Of a stretch of 6,774 nucleotides of DNA, positions 5,078 to 6,774 are shown in pieces. The position numbers and the translations under genes were made by a program. Each line of letters opens with the position of its first letter. Position 1 is the stretch's first letter. This DNA comes from Psychrobacter sp. (GTDB taxonomy: Bacteria > Pseudomonadota > Gammaproteobacteria > Pseudomonadales > Moraxellaceae), in contig JARIEH010000063.1 of assembly GCA_029256865.1 (NCBI GenBank), forward strand, positions 1 to 6,774, given 5' to 3'. The notes under the pieces were generated by a model. That model was given only the letters and a program-made list of their open reading frames with translations. It did not search any database and was not told the origin of the DNA.

Positions 5078-6774
5078 ATGGCATTTGTACACCTTGGCAT
5101 CCACAGCGAATATTCCATCACCGATTCTATCGTGCGCATAAAGCCCTTAATTAAGGCGGCAGCAGCAGACAATCAGCGCGCATTGGCGTTGACCGACCTC
5201 TCCAATCTTTATGCCACCGTGAAGTTTTATCGTGCCTGCTTAGGCGCTGGTATCAAGCCGATTATCGGTAGCGAAGTCATCATGGATAATGAGGACTCAA
5301 GGTTGGTGCTACTGGCGATGGACAATGAGGGCTATCAAAATATCACCCGTATTGTCTCGCTTGGTTTTACTGAAGGACGTGCTGATCCTGACAATCATGG
5401 CGTCCCCATCGTCAAGCGCAGCCACATCCTTGAGCACGCAGCGGGTGTTATTGTCTTATTTACAGAAAAGTCAGACGTTGGTCAAGCCCTTGTCAGCTCT
5501 ATGCCAGAAAAAGCCGATGAGCTTATTAATGACTGGCAAGCACAATTTAACGATCGATTATACTTCGCCATTAAACGTACCAGTCGTTCTGGCGAAGACG
5601 CATTTATCAAGGCCGCTATTCATGCAGGTGCTAAACATAGCCTACCTATCATCGCCCATAATGAGGTACGTTTCTTAGAGCAAGATGATTTTGACGCTCA
5701 CGAAGCTCGGGTTTGTATCGCAGGATCCTATGTACTTGCTGACCTAAATCGTCCACGATTATATTCCGACGAGCAATACCTAAAGACTCAAGCGCAAATG
5801 CAGCAGCTGTTTGCTGATATTCCGCAAGTTATTGATAATACTTTACGCTTAGCCAGTCGTTGTAACGTGACGCTGACACTGGGTATTAACGTATTACCTG
5901 AATTTCCCGTACCTGAAGGTGAGACAACAGAGTCGTTTTTTCGAGCAGAGTCTCAGCGCGGCCTAGAGCAGCGTTTAGCCAAGCTATTTCCTGTTGAGTC
6001 ACGTAGCGATAACTGGCAAGACATTCGCCAAAAATATGATGAACGCTTAGAATACGAGCTTGAAGTTATCTTATCAATGGGTTTTCCTGGTTACTTCCTA
6101 ATCGTGATGGATTTTATCCGTTGGGCAAAAGCCAATGGCGTACCCGTTGGTCCAGGCCGTGGTTCTGGTGCGGGCTCGTTAGTGGCTTATGCGCTCAACA
6201 TTACTGATCTTGATCCCATTCATTATGATCTCCTGTTTGAGCGCTTCTTAAACCCTGAGCGTGTCTCAATGCCTGACTTTGATATTGACTTTTGTATCGA
6301 AGGTCGCGACCGCGTTATTGATTATGTCGCCCAAACTTATGGGCGTGAAGCGGTGTCACAGATTATTACTTTTGGTACCATGGCCGCCAAAGCAGTGGTA
6401 CGAGATGTGGCGCGGGTACAAAGTAAGTCATACTTCTTAGCCAGTAAATTATCCAAACTCATTCCAAAGACGCCAGGTATTACCCTTAGCCAAGCGCTGG
6501 AACAAGAGCCACAGCTCAAAGACTTAATCTCCAACCCTGACAATATGGATTATGAAGACGCCATTGAGATTTGGGAGATGGCCATTAAGCTAGAAGGCGT
6601 GTGCCGTAACGTTGGTAAACATGCGGGCGGTGTACTCATTGCGCCCCATCGAATCACTGACTTTAGCGCTGTTTATTGTGACGATGAAGGCCACCGTGTC
6701 AGTCAATTTGACAAGGATGATGTCGAAGATGTGGGTCTGGTAAAGTTTGACTTTTTGGGTCTGCGTAACTTAAC
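5078..6774 (+). CDS. dnaE: DNA polymerase III alpha subunit, N-terminal 565 residues (cut by window edge)
   Basis: Catalytic subunit of the replicative polymerase, making DNA as part of the PolIII core with the proofreading and theta subunits. Seen: ATG at 5078, then 565 open codons to the window edge; an in-frame TAA at 5066-5068 makes this the first possible start, and AAGAG (5067-5071) is a modest ribosome site. The PHP domain occupies about residues 2-270 (FVHLGIHSEYS, then ALTDLSNL). The polymerase domain follows, with GFPGYFLIVMDFI, GPGRGSGAGS at 358-367, catalytic aspartates in PDFDIDF (Asp400 and Asp402, matching E. coli D401 and D403), GKHAGG around His515, and the third catalytic aspartate Asp558 in KFDFLGL (E. 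coli D555). The length and motifs fit the DnaE1 type, not PolC or DnaE2. The rest of the fingers and the clamp-, OB- and tau-binding parts lie outside. No frameshift is seen. Confidence 0.98.
   Translation, partial: MAFVHLGIHSEYSITDSIVRIKPLIKAAAADNQRALALTDLSNLYATVKFYRACLGAGIKPIIGSEVIMDNEDSRLVLLAMDNEGYQNITRIVSLGFTEGRADPDNHGVPIVKRSHILEHAAGVIVLFTEKSDVGQALVSSMPEKADELINDWQAQFNDRLYFAIKRTSRSGEDAFIKAAIHAGAKHSLPIIAHNEVRFLEQDDFDAHEARVCIAGSYVLADLNRPRLYSDEQYLKTQAQMQQLFADIPQVIDNTLRLASRCNVTLTLGINVLPEFPVPEGETTESFFRAESQRGLEQRLAKLFPVESRSDNWQDIRQKYDERLEYELEVILSMGFPGYFLIVMDFIRWAKANGVPVGPGRGSGAGSLVAYALNITDLDPIHYDLLFERFLNPERVSMPDFDIDFCIEGRDRVIDYVAQTYGREAVSQIITFGTMAAKAVVRDVARVQSKSYFLASKLSKLIPKTPGITLSQALEQEPQLKDLISNPDNMDYEDAIEIWEMAIKLEGVCRNVGKHAGGVLIAPHRITDFSAVYCDDEGHRVSQFDKDDVEDVGLVKFDFLGLRNL

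Noticed and set aside
5289..5678. Plus-strand 129-codon frame
   Set aside because: It is an out-of-frame shadow of dnaE, which reads through without interruption and matches DnaE along this whole stretch.
6337..6543. Minus-strand 68-codon frame
   Set aside because: Antisense to the conserved polymerase region of dnaE; no motif or ribosome site.

Overview
The window looks like chromosomal DNA from a gammaproteobacterium of the Moraxellaceae, most likely Psychrobacter or a close relative. This is an inference from the moderately AT-rich composition, the DnaE and gamma-glutamyltransferase proteins (both very close to the E. coli enzymes as I recall them), and a CpxR/CpxA-type pair next to a Spy/CpxP-type gene. 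There is no sign of mobile DNA, CRISPR, tRNA or rRNA.

Layout. Positions 1-1546 carry a leftward (minus-strand) two-component operon: a CpxR-like response regulator (851-1546), then a CpxA-like sensor kinase (1-836), which the window edge cuts just after its phospho-acceptor histidine. Positions 1547-1767 are a divergent control region with a pair of direct repeats flanking a palindrome. Positions 1768-2349 (plus strand) encode a small lipoprotein of the Spy/CpxP (LTXXQ) family whose functional unit is duplicated in tandem; a strong hairpin terminator follows. After about 350 bases with no convincing gene but a good sigma70-like promoter comes a complete periplasmic gamma-glutamyltransferase (2807-4756) with its own terminator. 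A 244-base spacer with inverted/direct repeats and a candidate promoter leads into dnaE (from 5078), the DNA polymerase III alpha subunit, which runs off the right edge.

How the parts fit. The divergent arrangement of a cpxP/spy-like gene and cpxRA mirrors the E. coli envelope-stress module. The kinase would sense envelope damage, the regulator would activate the divergent chaperone gene, and the chaperone could feed back on the kinase. What departs from the textbook version is the chaperone: it has a lipobox, a Met/Gly-rich linker, and two copies of the LTXXQ unit in one chain. The gamma-glutamyltransferase and dnaE are separate transcription units, each with its own start signals; I see no reason to link them to the Cpx module beyond proximity. 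I found no wholly new system. The duplicated-unit lipoprotein and its divergent control region are the most interesting content.
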